Source: Phytophthora quininea | Taxonomy: Eukaryota > Oomycota > Peronosporomycetes > Peronosporales > Peronosporaceae | DNA: 39,195 bases | Direction of reading: 5' to 3' | Assembly (NCBI GenBank): GCA_011947345.1 | Contig: JAAVTG010000198.1 | Location: 1-39,195, forward strand | In this document: piece after piece, positions 10,984-21,079 of the stretch | Numbering within the stretch: position 1 is the first letter of the stretch | Layout: each line of letters opens with the position of its first letter | Translations under genes and position numbers: made by a program | Notes under the pieces: model-generated | Told to the model about the DNA's origin: nothing | Seen by the model: the letters and a program-made list of their open reading frames with translations, nothing else | Databases searched by the model: none

Positions 10984-11915
10984 ATGACGCTGCGGCTCGT
11001 TCTCCTGGCGCTGGCGATGCTCGTCGTCGCTGCGAACGCCGCTGACCTCAAGCTGCAGCTGGACGGAGACCAACCCGTGACTGTCAAGCTGGCGGACGGC
11101 ACGGAGCGCGAGCTGACGGCCGCCGAGTTCGAACAATTGGCTCGTGAACGCGCCGACGAGCACGCCCAGCTGCAGACCGAGGGCTCAGAGACGCCTTCCA
11201 AGCGTCAGAAGATCGACGACATCAAGGCAAAAGACCCACAGTTCGCCCTGCACATTGATCTGGCCAGGCGCGCGTTCAAGGAGCTGCAGCGACACGGCTA
11301 CGCCAGGATACGCACTGACAGGCTTCAGCGAGTTGGATGTTGCTTCCATGCCTGGACAGAGGGCCAGCGACTACTACGTGGAGCTGGTGCTGAGAGCCAA
11401 CACAGACCCAGAGAGCGGTGTGCTTCCCAGCACTGGGACGGGCACTCGGAGGAAGCACAAGGAAGCGCAGGAGACACCGCTGTCCTACGAAGTGCAATTG
11501 CTGCTGGATGCCGAGCGTACGTGAACGGAGACGTCTTCGGCGGAGGGAGGGTATGGACTGACGTTGCAGTATGGTGTGTGGGTGTACAGAGCGGTTCTCC
11601 ATCGTAGCGGCGTGGGAATTGAGCGGCAAGACGCCGCCGAGGGGACAGAAGCAGCAGCGCGTGCTGAAGCTCTCGATCCAGCCCACAGCGGCGCTGCTGG
11701 AGCGCGAGCAGCGTCGTGTGGGCGGCCGACCGGCGCTAGCTACGTGGATGCTGGCGGGCGGCTTCTGCCTCATCGCAGCGGGCGTGCTGGTCATGTACAG
11801 CACGCGCAACCCGCTGCCAGCGCCGAGGCCGCGCCGCCGCTCCAGCGACGTGTGGGAGCTCGTGGACGAGAACGACCGGCCGATCAAGCGCGACGAGAGC
11901 AAGAAGGACAAGTAG
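10984..11915 (+). CDS. Unrecognised type I membrane protein with signal peptide
   Basis: I do not recognise the family. The start at 10984 gives a clear signal peptide (LVLLALAMLVVAANA), then a luminal region with a KLADGTERELTAAEFEQLA helix, an alternating hydrophobic section (ASDYYVELVLRAN, SYEVQLLLDAE) suggesting beta strands, then one membrane segment near 11745-11800 (ATWMLAGGFCLIAAGVLVMY) and a short basic and acidic tail ending RDESKKDK. The frame changes between about 11295 and 11320. A second change near 11520 can be read as a 49-nt intron (GTGAAC at 11521 to CAG at 11569) or as indels; I cannot decide between them. A cystatin-like fold is possible for the luminal part but only weakly suggested. 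It starts 75 bases after the ferlin stop, in the same direction, and 183 bases before the next gene. Confidence 0.55.
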
Positions 11916-12098
11916 ACGACCCACTTCAACTTGATCAGTCCGCAATCGAACGTACGACGAGAGCTGGAGCAACAGCAGACGAATTCTGCTGCTTTCCGTT
12001 GCTGTCAAGGCGCCATGTTTGCATACAAAAATCAAAGTGTCGCGTTTTCACTTGCCAGCCAGTCAGGCCGCCTCCACAATTCAATCGCCGTGGCCAGG

Positions 12099-13956
12099 AT
12101 GGCGACGCTGAGCGTGCTGATCACGGGCTTCGGCGTGGTGCGCGACGGCGCCAGTCCGGACTGCGTGGTAGGTCTGCGCCTGCTCTCTCCGATGCGCTCT
12201 CCCTCTGCTCTGACCGCTGTGTATGGCCTTCGCGACGTGCGTTCCCCGCCAGGTCTTCATCAGCTCTGTGCAACAAGGCGCCGGCTCGTCCTGGACCGTC
12301 TACAGAACCTACGAGGCGTTCGAGCGACTGGGCCAGCAGCTCTCGCTCATCTTCGGCCAGGCCGTGCCTCTGTCCGCCCCGCGCCTTCGATCTGCGCTTC
12401 CCAGAGTCTCTGGAGAAGGCTCGCGTGGACTTGAGCATGTGGGTCATGCAGCTGCTGCAGCACCCGCCCATCTACCAGTCGCACGTCTTCGTGGACTTCT
12501 GCAGTGTCGATGCCAACGTTCCTCCCCGGGCCTGCAGACTGGGGACGCCACTAACCGCCAGAACATTGGGGACCTCGACATGGACGAGATGTTCGACTCG
12601 ACGGACGACGACCCGAGGTCGCACGACGAGCTGCAGGACGACGATGTACGGGACTATTGCTGGGTGAAAACGCTGCCGCGTTTGATGGAGTTGTGACGCT
12701 GTTGTTATTGCTGTTGCTTGTACTATAGATGTTCCAGTTCGACTACAACACCGACATGAGTGGCGCTGGACTGGACCCGCAGGCTTTACTGGAGGAGACG
12801 CAGCACCAACACGCGCAGCAGGTGCAGCAGCAGCAGAAACGCAGTGAGAAGGTGACGCTCGAGGACTTTGTGATGATCAAAGTCATCGGCAAGGGAAGCT
12901 TCGGCAAGGTGCTGCTGGTGCGCAAGAGAGACACGGGGCTCATCTACGCCATGAAGGTGCTGCGAAAGGAGAACATTATCAAGCGCAACCAGGTGGAGCA
13001 CACGCGCACAGAGCGTCACGTGCTGGGCTACGTGCGTCACCCGTTCATCGTGGGCCTCAACTACGCCTTCCAGACGTCCGAGAAGCTCTACTTCGTGCTG
13101 GACTACTGCGCTGGGGGAGCTCTTCTTCCACCTCGGCAAGGTGCAGCGCTTCCCCGAACACCGCGCTCGCTTTTACGCGGCGGAAATCACGCTGGCTATC
13201 GAGTACGTCCACAACCTGGACGTCATCTACCGCGATTTGAAGCCTGAGAACGTGCTGCTGGACGAGAACGGGCACATCCGTCTCACGGACTTTGGCCTGT
13301 CGAAGGAGGGCATCCAGGACGACTTCTCGGGCGCCAACTCGTTCTGCGGCACGCCCGAGTACCTGGCGCCGGAGATTTTGAACCGCTCCGGCCACGGCCG
13401 CGCTGTCGACTGGTGGTCCCTTGGAGCGCTTTTGTACGAAATGCTGACGGGTTTGCCTCCGTTCTACTGCCGCGACCGCGACCGCTTGTTCGAGAAGATC
13501 CGCAAGGGCGACCTGACGTTCCCCAAGTACTTGTCGCCCAATGCCAAAGACCTGCTTCGCAAATTGCTCGAGCGAGACCCGACGCGGCGACTGGGCACGG
13601 GCCCCACGGACGCCGGCGAGATCAAGAACCACCCGTTCTTCGCAGATATTAAGTGGGACGCGTTGGCTCGAGGAGAGCTACCGCCTCCCTGGCGCCCGAC
13701 CTTCTCGGGGGCTCTGGACACGTCACAGTTCGACCGCGAGTTCACGGACATGCCCGTGGTGAGCCCCGACAACCACGTTCGTGGCATGGCGATGGCCATG
13801 GGACGACGACCAGCCAACGGCGCCGGCGTCTACGGTAGCAGCCTCACCGGGAACGACCCGTTCAAGGGCTTCACGTACACGGAGGACTCGTATCTGCAAG
13901 ACGGTCTGCCGGGCAGACAACAAGGGTCAGGTCGAGTGCGACACCACAACTTATAG
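12099..13956 (+). CDS. PX-domain AGC protein kinase (SGK3-like)
   Basis: Serine/threonine kinase with an N-terminal phosphoinositide-binding PX domain. Exon 1 (12099-12167) and exon 2 (12253-12645) encode the PX domain; a GTAGGT..CAG intron of 85 nt lies between them. The PX shows SWTVYRTYEAFERL (with the basic residue expected for PI3P contact), a proline-rich PxxP stretch and FPESLEKARVDLSMW. A second intron (12646-12728, GTACGG..TAG) joins an acidic linker to MFQFDY, a Gln-rich stretch and the kinase domain. Seen there: GKGSFGKV, AMKVL, YRDLKPENVLLD, TDFGLSKEG, activation loop SFCGTPEYLAPE, a turn-motif-like VVSPDN, and hydrophobic motif FKGFTY. Frame changes occur near 12380, 12525 and 13115. 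The last falls in a G run inside the near-invariant GGELFFHL, which argues for an assembly error. By analogy with SGK3 it would be recruited to PI3P endosomes and activated by PDK1. Confidence 0.9.
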
Positions 13957-14677
13957 TCGTGCCGCGTGTGTGTTGGGGAGGAATGGAAGGAGGTGAGGAG
14001 AGGAGGGAGCCGAGGTGGATTGGGAGCAAGCTGCAGCCCGGGGTGCCCCAACGTGTAGCGAGGCAGGAGGTCAGAGGAGGAGATGCTTATGTACATATAT
14101 TGCACATGTCTGCAATCGCTGACTCCGAGCCGTAAAACGCAGCAGCTTGCTAAGGTCAATTAGAGAATCATTGCGCGTGCGTTGAACGGATCGTCGGAAC
14201 TTCGTGCTGGTCGTCGCGAATGAAGCTGTCAAAACAACACTCCCGACCACCAAATTCATCGAGCAGCAGCTGGGCTTCGACTCTTATCTGATTTGCACGC
14301 AGTCGGCTTTCATTGTTTTCGCTGGCGTTGGCATCGAGGCTTCGTTCACAGTCATCTACGACATCATGGCACTCTTGATGTCGAAGAGTAGCACTGCTGA
14401 GTCGAACCGGTAGGCAAGAAATGCTAGTTCGATCGTCAACCAGCCCAGGAATGTCTCGGCAGGGCCGCACAAGCAACAACTTTCTTGCTTCTACGAGATG
14501 GAGTTTCCTGCCACAGTCTCAACACGACAAGGTCACTTGAAGAGCTTCCCGTGATGTCGCGAGCAAGATGGCACGAGTTTTGCTGTCCATCCGCCTACAA
14601 ACTGTCGATGCGCTTGAAGGATACCCACGACGGCGTTCACAATCGAATTTGCGCAAGGCCCAACAACTTCCAGCAGC
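13957..14677. other. Intergenic stretch with no recognised gene
   Basis: About 720 bases. It starts with a purine-rich GAGGAG-type stretch after the kinase stop, probably 3' UTR. Short open frames occur on both strands (for example 14204-14413 plus and 14168-14479 minus), but none shows a motif, signal peptide or codon pattern I can support. It presumably contains the promoter of the ABC transporter gene. Confidence 0.5.
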
Positions 14678-16744
14678 ATGGCAGTTCTGTCCAAGGCCAG
14701 TGCAGTCTCCGGCATCAGTGCGTTGGTGGCCGTGGCAATTGCAATCCGTGAAAATGGACGCAAGAATGCCGAGAAAATCTCTCTGGACGAGTCCAAGATC
14801 ATGACCAAGAAACAGCCAACGCAGCAGAAGTCGGCGGTGAATCAGGAATTTTGCCGTCGCTTCCTTCGGTTGTTCAGGGTGGTCGTCCCCGGCCCATTCT
14901 CCGCCGAAGTGGGCTTTGCTGCGTTGGTGGCCGTGTCCATGGCGCTTCGCACGTCGTTCGACATTGCAGTCCTGCAAATGTTCACGGCCATCGAGCGAGC
15001 CATCGTGTCCCGCTCGCAACGAGATTTCCTGCACCACCTTCGCCGGTTCTTTGCCATCATGCTGCCAATGTCCTGCGCCAACTGCCTACTGAAATATGGA
15101 CGCTCAGAGCTCAATCTTCGCTTCCGGACGAGATTGACCCAGCATCTGTACGACCAGTATCTCAAAGGCTTCGTCTTCTACAAGGTGTCGAACCTCAGCA
15201 CTGGCATTTCCAATCCGGATCAACTGCTGACGGTCGACGTGGAGCGTTTCTCCGACTCGGTGACGGAATTGTTCGTGAATTTGTCGAAGCCGGTGCTGGA
15301 TATCGCCATCTACACGTCCAAATTGACAACATCGATCGGGATCCAAGGACCAGCCATCATGTTGAGTTACTTGGTCGTGTCGGGTTTGCTCCTGACGTGG
15401 TTGCGCCAGCCAATGGGCCGCTTCACCATCGCCGAACAGAGTGCGGCAGGAACATTTCGCTTCATGAACTCGCGCTTGATCACGCATAGTGAGGAGATCG
15501 CTTTCTACAATGGCAACGTCCGTGAAAAAACCTATTGGAAGGATCGTTTGAGCATTTGACTGACTTGGTCCGAAAGTCTCAGCAATTCCGGATCGGAGTG
15601 GGCGCCATCGATACAATCGTGGCGAAATACTTGGCCATTGTGGTCGGCTACTACGTCGTCTCGAAGCCCTTCATGGACTTGTCAAATACTCGGTTGGAGG
15701 GCTTGACGTATGCGGAGAGGATGGAGGACTACTTTCGATCGGGAAAGATGATGATCAGTTTAGCGGAAGCTACGGGACGCCTGGTACTCTCCGGTCGAGA
15801 GCTTACTCGTCTTGCAGGCTTCACCGCTCGGATGTCAGACTTGAGTGACGTGCTGTCCGATCTCGACCCCAAGAGTGACACAGAGAAGAGTTTAGAGCAA
15901 TTCCGACACGAACGAACCGAGAGCGAGGAGGTGCCCCCAGTCGAAGCGCTCTCACATCGCGGCGAAATTATGCTCCGTGACGGCATCATCCAGTTTGAAA
16001 ACGTTCCTTTGGTCGCACCAAGCGGAGAGTTGTTGGTGCCTTCTCTCAGTTTCAAGGTGGAGGCAGGTATGAATGTGGTGGTGGCAGGACCAAATGGCTG
16101 CGGAAAGAGCTCACTCTTCCGCGTATTGGGCGAGTTGTGGCCTTTGCACGGCGGCAGAATAACCAAACCCAAGCGCAACGGATTGTTCTACATCCCGCAG
16201 CGTCCGTACTTGCCTCTGGGGAGCCTTCGTGACCAGGTCATTTATCCCCATTCGAAGCACGACATGGACACTATCGGTCGTACTGACCAAGACTTGCTGC
16301 ACTTCCTTGAGGAGGTGCAGCTGGGCTATTTGATCGAGCGCGAAGGTGGGTGGGACGTCGTCCACGACTGGGCCGACGTTCTGTCCGGCGGTGAGAAGCA
16401 GCGAGTAGCGATGGCTCGCTTGTTCTACCACAAGCCGCAATTCGCGATCTTGGATGAGTGCACGTCAGCTGTCAGTGTGGACGTCGAAGGCGCCATGTAC
16501 GACTACTGCCGTGCGCAAAGCATTACGTTGTTCACGGTTTCACACCGCAAGTCTCTTTGGAAGTACCACGAGTTTGCGCTTCAGGTGCGTTTCGAACGAG
16601 AGCGTCACTTCCTTCACTATGACCCCAACTACCAACTAACTGCATTTTCTTTTGCTGTTGTTGTTTGCTGCACTCTAGTTTGGCGGAAGAGGCGACTACA
16701 AGTTCAAACAGATCACGGGAAATGACGCGACTTTCGGATCGTAG
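14678..16744 (+). CDS. Peroxisomal-type ABC half transporter (ABCD subfamily)
   Basis: Half transporter of the ALDP/PMP70 type, about 655 residues, expected to dimerise in the peroxisomal membrane and move long-chain fatty acyl-CoA inward. The N-terminal half holds the transmembrane domain, with FRTRLTQHLYDQYL and NSRLITHSEEIAFYNG; the latter is the EAA-like motif diagnostic of ABCD proteins. The nucleotide-binding domain follows: Walker A GPNGCGKSS near 16087-16113, a Q-loop YIPQRPYLPLG, signature LSGGEKQ near 16381, Walker B FAILDECTSA near 16441, and the switch His in VSHRKSLW. One intron near the 3' end (16585-16678, GTGCGT..TAG, 94 nt) joins to a short last exon ending GNDATFGS. One base is missing at a T run near 15534, which shifts the frame within the EAA-adjacent region. 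Without splicing, the frame would run on into unrelated sequence to 16725. Confidence 0.9.
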
Positions 16745-16866
16745 CAAGAAAGGCTTTTGTGTGTCGATTAGTAAGGCACGAGATCAGCAATCGGCCTATG
16801 GTAAGCAAACCACCCTCAGCGGATTCGCCTAGTACAACAGCTTGAGAGTATGCAACAAGGCGATAT

Positions 16867-17295
16867 TTGGCGGGACTCGGTAGCTCAAACCCTTGCTTCA
16901 AGTCTGCCTGCCGGGTCCAGTGGCGCACCATTTACTTTGTTGTCCCTATGCTGTTCGGTCTTCGATTGTGGAAGTTGCGTCGTTATCGTCTTGGTGGAAA
17001 TTTGGGGATTGTTTGGCTAGATCGCACAAATTTGGTCGACCCCGTCCAGTTCCAATACGCTCTGCTGCGTTCGTACATCTGGCACTCTACTCACCCGCTC
17101 CTGAATATCCACGAAGGAAGTCATACATACACCTTGTTTGGTAAACCCGGAGCACGACGTAAATTCCGTGTGCTATTCGCGAGGGCGACAGGATGTCGCT
17201 GTTTGCTCGATTTTATGAATGGTGGCTGGCCAGAGGCTCCAGCAATTAGTGCTCGTTTTCTCTTAGCGGTTCCAGAATGGTCTCTTCGATACTGA
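16867..17295 (+). CDS. Unassigned open reading frame
   Basis: An open frame of 142 codons from an ATG to a TGA, in the gap between the ABC transporter and the effector pair. It contains a hydrophobic stretch (IYFVVPMLFGLRLW) but no motif I recognise. Its third positions are less GC-rich than in the neighbouring genes, and the opposite strand over its 3' end shows the possible remnant described separately. It may be chance or a fragment of a decayed element. Confidence 0.15.
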   Translation: MAGLGSSNPCFKSACRVQWRTIYFVVPMLFGLRLWKLRRYRLGGNLGIVWLDRTNLVDPVQFQYALLRSYIWHSTHPLLNIHEGSHTYTLFGKPGARRKFRVLFARATGCRCLLDFMNGGWPEAPAISARFLLAVPEWSLRY

Positions 17296-17464
17296 GTTCG
17301 TCAATTGATTCAACTTTATGAGGATCTTAGCCGGGTTTACTCAGCTCTCCTAACGAGAGGGAGATTTTTGCAGGGCCCACGTAGCTGTGCATTCGATAGT
17401 TCTCTACGTATTGAGGAGCGTACGCAATAGGCATCAGTTTGAGGACGGACCGCCACTGGAAGCT
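17246..17464 (-). pseudogene. Possible decayed coding remnant
   Basis: On the minus strand one frame stays open from 17464 to 17246 except for a single TAA at 17327-17329. The two halves read as well-mixed protein sequence (for example YVENYRMHSYVGPAKISLS, then KVESIDELSIEETILEPLR). This could be the edge of a decayed retroelement or gene, but I cannot name the family and a chance frame is possible. Nothing flanking it looks like a terminal repeat. Confidence 0.2.
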
Positions 17465-17582
17465 GCGTCAATCTGCTTTCGGATTTATTCAGTCTTTGGT
17501 GCCCATTTCAGATCTCTGTTTGTGAAAGCTATGTTGACAAGTTGAGTGCTTGGGATCAGCTGTAGAGCCTTTGACGAAGGTA

Positions 17583-18193
17583 CTAATAACTACGAGTGAG
17601 CTCGTCCGCGTAACGTTTCCACAACAAGTATGCGGGGTCTTCGCGTAGTTTAGCGGTCGATGTACCCTCCATCTTGACATGCAAAATCGCTTTGAAATAG
17701 TCTGAGTCCACACCTCGCCTGCGCAAAGCGCGAAACAACTGCGGCTCAAGCTCGTTCGCGAGACTTTTGAGCTTGCGCTTGTTCGCCATTGACACTAACA
17801 GCAACGCGATGCGTTCCTCGGGGAACTTGTGTATCAGATCAGTGAAAATCATCGAGCTCGAAGCATGGTACATTTACCATAGGCCGCTCGGTACTTGAGC
17901 ACGAACTTGAGCCACGCGAAGATTCTCTCGTCACTGATATCCACCTTGTTCGCCATCAACTCGTCAAACTGCTTGGATGGTGTCACCGTCGGCTGACGTT
18001 TGAGTTTAAGCCCAAACGCAGCTGTAGTGAGGAATCCTCTTTCTTCGGAGCCATCAGTGGCTTCTATTTGGACGCGCAGAGACCGCTTTCCGATGACGAC
18101 GGCCTCAACTTGTTTGTCTGTAGCAGTTGACAGTGCAGCGTCGACAGCGACGAAAATCAGCGTTGTCAACAACATTGCCAGCCATCGACACAT
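17583..18193 (-). CDS. RxLR-EER type secreted effector
   Basis: Candidate host-translocated effector. The start at 18193 gives a signal peptide (MCRWLAMLLTTLIFVAVDAA), then RSLR at residues 37-40 and EER at 50-52, the canonical spacing. I prefer this start to the upstream in-frame codons because it begins exactly at the hydrophobic segment. The C-terminal domain is helical and WY-like, with aromatic positions in IFAWLKFVLKYR and a late YLLWKRYADEL. The frame changes by one lost base at the T run 17873-17875 (A run on the coding strand), about 107 residues in. The downstream part continues in the next frame to a stop at 17583. Length (about 200 residues) is normal for the class. It faces the effector-like gene at 18520-19113 across a 326-bp gap. 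The host target cannot be inferred. Confidence 0.85.
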
Positions 18194-18255
18194 CGTTTCT
18201 TCTTCTTGGCCGTAATTCTTGATTCTCGAAGCTGGCTGGTGGTCGGACAAAAGGC

Positions 18256-18263
18256 AAAGTGAG
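18256..18263 (-). promoter_or_regulatory. Oomycete initiator-like element of minus-strand effector
   Basis: On the minus strand this reads CTCACTTT, an exact match to the oomycete initiator consensus YTCANTYY. It is followed by GCC and lies 63 bases upstream of the effector start at 18193. The same CCTCACTTTGCC string occurs in the opposite orientation in front of the plus-strand gene. Confidence 0.5.
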
Positions 18264-18457
18264 GATGCAGGCGAGCGAGCTGCGATCGTGAGAGTTGACA
18301 ACAGATCGTCCCCATCATTACAGCTTCAAAGGGCAGCTAATCAAAATATGATTACCATTGCCTACGGCATCATTCCTTTAGTTTCCTGGCAGCTTCTCAT
18401 TCAAAATCGTGCTCGTGAATTGCTGTGAAACTCTAGCTCTGGTACACTGGAAAGTTC

Positions 18458-18475
18458 CTCATTCCTCACTTTGCC
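18458..18475 (+). promoter_or_regulatory. Oomycete initiator-like double element of plus-strand effector
   Basis: Two overlapping matches to YTCANTYY: CTCATTCC (18458-18465) and CTCACTTT (18465-18472), ending in GCC. They lie about 45-60 bases upstream of the start at 18520. A TCATT initiator followed by a TTT-containing flanking region is the known Phytophthora core promoter arrangement. Confidence 0.55.
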
Positions 18476-18519
18476 GTCCAACGACAAGTCTCCCACGGGA
18501 ACGCTTTCCGACAAGAACA

Positions 18520-19113
18520 ATGCGCCACATTTACACTGCAGCGCTGACAGTGTGACGTTGCATTTCGCAATGTCAGTCGCCGTACAAGATAATTTGCCAA
18601 TGCCTCAACTACGAGCCAGGGATGTCAAGAGGCATTCGAGACGCTTAACTTGGACGGATTTCAAGATCGACAATGACAGTGAAGACACCTATGAGGAAGA
18701 GCGAGTAATCCCCGGACTGCCCACGGCAACTATGAAGGTGCAGTTTCCGCTCTGGATGAGACGGAATTTGGAGCCTCGAGTCGTCTTGCAAAATCTGGTG
18801 GACGCCGACGTCAAGCTGACGGACCAGAAGCTGAGAGAGATTTGAAAACTTTCTACACCGACTACTTCAACGCTCTGGTCACCACAGTCTCTCTAGACAG
18901 GTTAATCCAACTCCTTGTGCCGATTAGGAGGGCCCCACACTTGTTGGCCAACCAGCTACAAGCGTTGCAGAGAGAGCACTGTTGGAGAAAAAGGTTTCTC
19001 GAAGTCATGTCAAAACGTTGCTGTGGCTCGACACTGCGGGAAAAACCAAAGATGAGCTCAAAATGATCCGATCTCCATCACTTGACGTCAATACGCTGGA
19101 ATGTGGAGGTTGA
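18520..19113 (+). CDS. RxLR-like effector, EER present, frame interrupted
   Basis: Candidate secreted effector in broken frames. The ATG at 18520 opens a short hydrophobic start (MRHIYTAALTV) that hits a stop after 11 codons. One lost base near 18552 passes into the frame TLHFAMSVAVQDN, completing a plausible signal peptide. Downstream are RRLT (an RxLx variant rather than perfect RxLR) and EEER, then a helical domain with a W-motif-like FPLWMRRNLEP and a second LLWLDTAGKTKDEL. Two further one-base losses are needed, at the T run 18841-18843 and between about 18950 and 18985, to reach the stop at 19111-19113. All three shifts go the same way, matching the pattern in housekeeping genes here, so the gene may be intact in the organism. 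The RxLx variant and the breaks leave a decayed effector as the alternative. Confidence 0.6.
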
Positions 19114-19166
19114 GGACCAAAACCACCTAGGGAATTGGCAAGTAGACTTGTAAGCACTACTTTATG

Positions 19167-21001
19167 CTATCCAGCGGGGTGAAGGTTGAATATAAATCCA
19201 TTCCCGTAGTGCTCGAGCGGGAAGCCGAGAATCATCAGCGACAACATGACAAACTTCGCCTGTATAAGCACTCTTTGGGACCACAGCACGAAGGCGAGCT
19301 GGTAGACCCCTGAGACCTTGAGGTACCGCCAAATGAGCAGCAAGTAAATCGCCAAAAACACGCTTTCGGTGCCGCTCAGTAGGACCAAATGGAACGCCAT
19401 GGTTGAGATGTCGCCGAAGGTTGCCTTGGCGCCAATCGTGGCAAAATACTGGCGATTCGGGAGCCAAAAATGATGATCACGTAGACTCCTGCAACATACA
19501 CAACGAAAGAAATCCGTGAGCTCTCTTGACGAGGAAACCCGCTTTCTTTTCTTACCATAGAGCGAGGTGGCACAAACCGTAATGAAGGACCGCAGCAAGA
19601 TGATCTCGGTGTGGTGTAAAGTTGAGGTGATGCTACGAATCGCAATCTCTTCGGGGCTGGTAGAGCTTACTCGAGAGGCATAAGCGGACATTGTTCGAGT
19701 GGAAGTGTCACTTTCGATTGGTTGGTTGGGCTCAGGTAAGGTAGCCTCCGTGTTTTGCACCCTGTTGTCTCCTACCGGGAGGATCTGGTAGAACGCCTGA
19801 CACACCTCCGGAATTTGCGTCATGGACCCCAATGAGCTTCGTCGGCGACTCTCTCTCCGGGCCTGCTTGTCGATCTTCTTGACGTCGTCATTTCGGTTGC
19901 CACTTTGAAGGTTTTTGAACCTGGCCAGGAAAGCGGCGCCTTGATGTCTCGGGTATGTGGAGAACAGTCGAGATGGTTTCCTGTGGTGCAGTTTTCGCGA
20001 AGCTCGGTCGTTCTGGGTGAGAGCCAACGTCATTGTGATAATATCGTCCGTTGGCGACTCCTTCAGTCGAGCCCTCGCCAGGCGAATTTGTCGTGTGCCT
20101 TTCATGATCTCCCGGCAGTTGAGGATCATCTGCACAAAGTTGACAAACACGACAGCCCCCAGCGTCTCGAGCGACTTGGCGTTCTGCAAGCACATGGCTG
20201 TGAACAGGACGTGATACAGATGCCCCACACAGCAAATGATGAAGCTCACCAGGTCAAGATCGTCTCGCATGACGAACCACAGAAAGTTGCGCAGGATGAG
20301 TTTGATCACCGGCAGGAGGAGGGACAGCCACACCTGTTGGCTCTGCTTGAGAGCAGTGAACAAGGCCGTGAAGAGTGGGTAGACGACAATGGGGGCCACG
20401 TCCATCGCAAGCCACTGCTCGATTTTCTTGAGTTTGGTCTTGATCTCAGGTCGAACGAGAAAAGTTGCTCCAACACTTTAGATACCATGCCCATTGGAAG
20501 CATCGGAGAGAACTGCGCTGACGGGACTGGGAAGACGCCAAAGCTTTTCGAGAGAACCACGATCGTAGCTGTTGACACAGCGCCGAGTATGAAGCCATAC
20601 CAGAGAATGAACTTCCAAGACTGATTCAGTCGAGAGATGCAGTCGAGTTTGACAACGATCGAAGTCATCAGGACGGTCGACGCCGTCAGGAAGTTCCTCA
20701 GTAGGAAAGCGTAGGAGTCTCGCAGTCCTTCGGCTGGGTTGGCTAGTGGGATACTTTCGAGCAGGAGATTAACAAGAACGCACGCCACGGGCGACATCAT
20801 CAGGATGGCAGCAACCTGCCGCGGCTTGGTGTCGTTCCGGAAGCGATCGAAATCGTCGAGTTTGGCGATCGTGTATTCCCCTGGAAGAGGTCCCACCACT
20901 CGTTGAAGCCATCGAATCGCACTTCGGACCCTGCCGAAATATGTCTGCGGTGGTCGCTGTGGTGGTAGAGCGCCCGCAAGCGTCGGCACCACAGCAACCA
21001 T
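19167..21001 (-). CDS. Polytopic membrane protein of unknown function
   Basis: About 590 residues with roughly nine hydrophobic segments. I start at 21001 (MVAVVPTLAGAL); the frame is open further upstream only through a GTG. The N-terminal third carries RNDTKPRQVAAILMM and three membrane segments. The middle has four more (for example VWLSLLLPVIKLILRNFLWF). Then comes a cytosolic loop of about 190 residues rich in Arg/Ser (QARRESRRRSSLGS, phosphorylation-site-like), and two or three final segments. An intron at 19489-19555 (GTAAGA..CAG, 67 nt) restores SLYGVYVIII. Two one-base losses are needed, at homopolymers 20460-20463 and 19466-19470. The loop layout recalls large oomycete families of putative transmembrane proteins whose function is not known to me. 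No transporter or receptor motif is visible. Confidence 0.6.
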
Positions 21002-21079
21002 GGTCTTAGTTGTTGCAAGCGTTAGGACAACTCGGCACTCACTAAAAAGAGGCACTGCCTAGCAGGTCATTCTTTCTGG

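Noticed and set aside
11564..12667. Long plus-strand open frame of 367 codons starting from a TTG
   Set aside because: It runs across the end of the membrane-protein gene and into the PX-kinase in mixed frames. Only a short part (about 12385-12525) coincides with the true PX frame.
14204..14413. Plus-strand frame of 69 codons with hydrophobic residues
   Set aside because: No ATG in the supported frame, no motif, no neighbouring exon that joins to it.
19905..20624. 239-codon plus-strand frame
   Set aside because: Antisense to the polytopic membrane protein, whose hydrophobic segments and intron junction are far more convincing.
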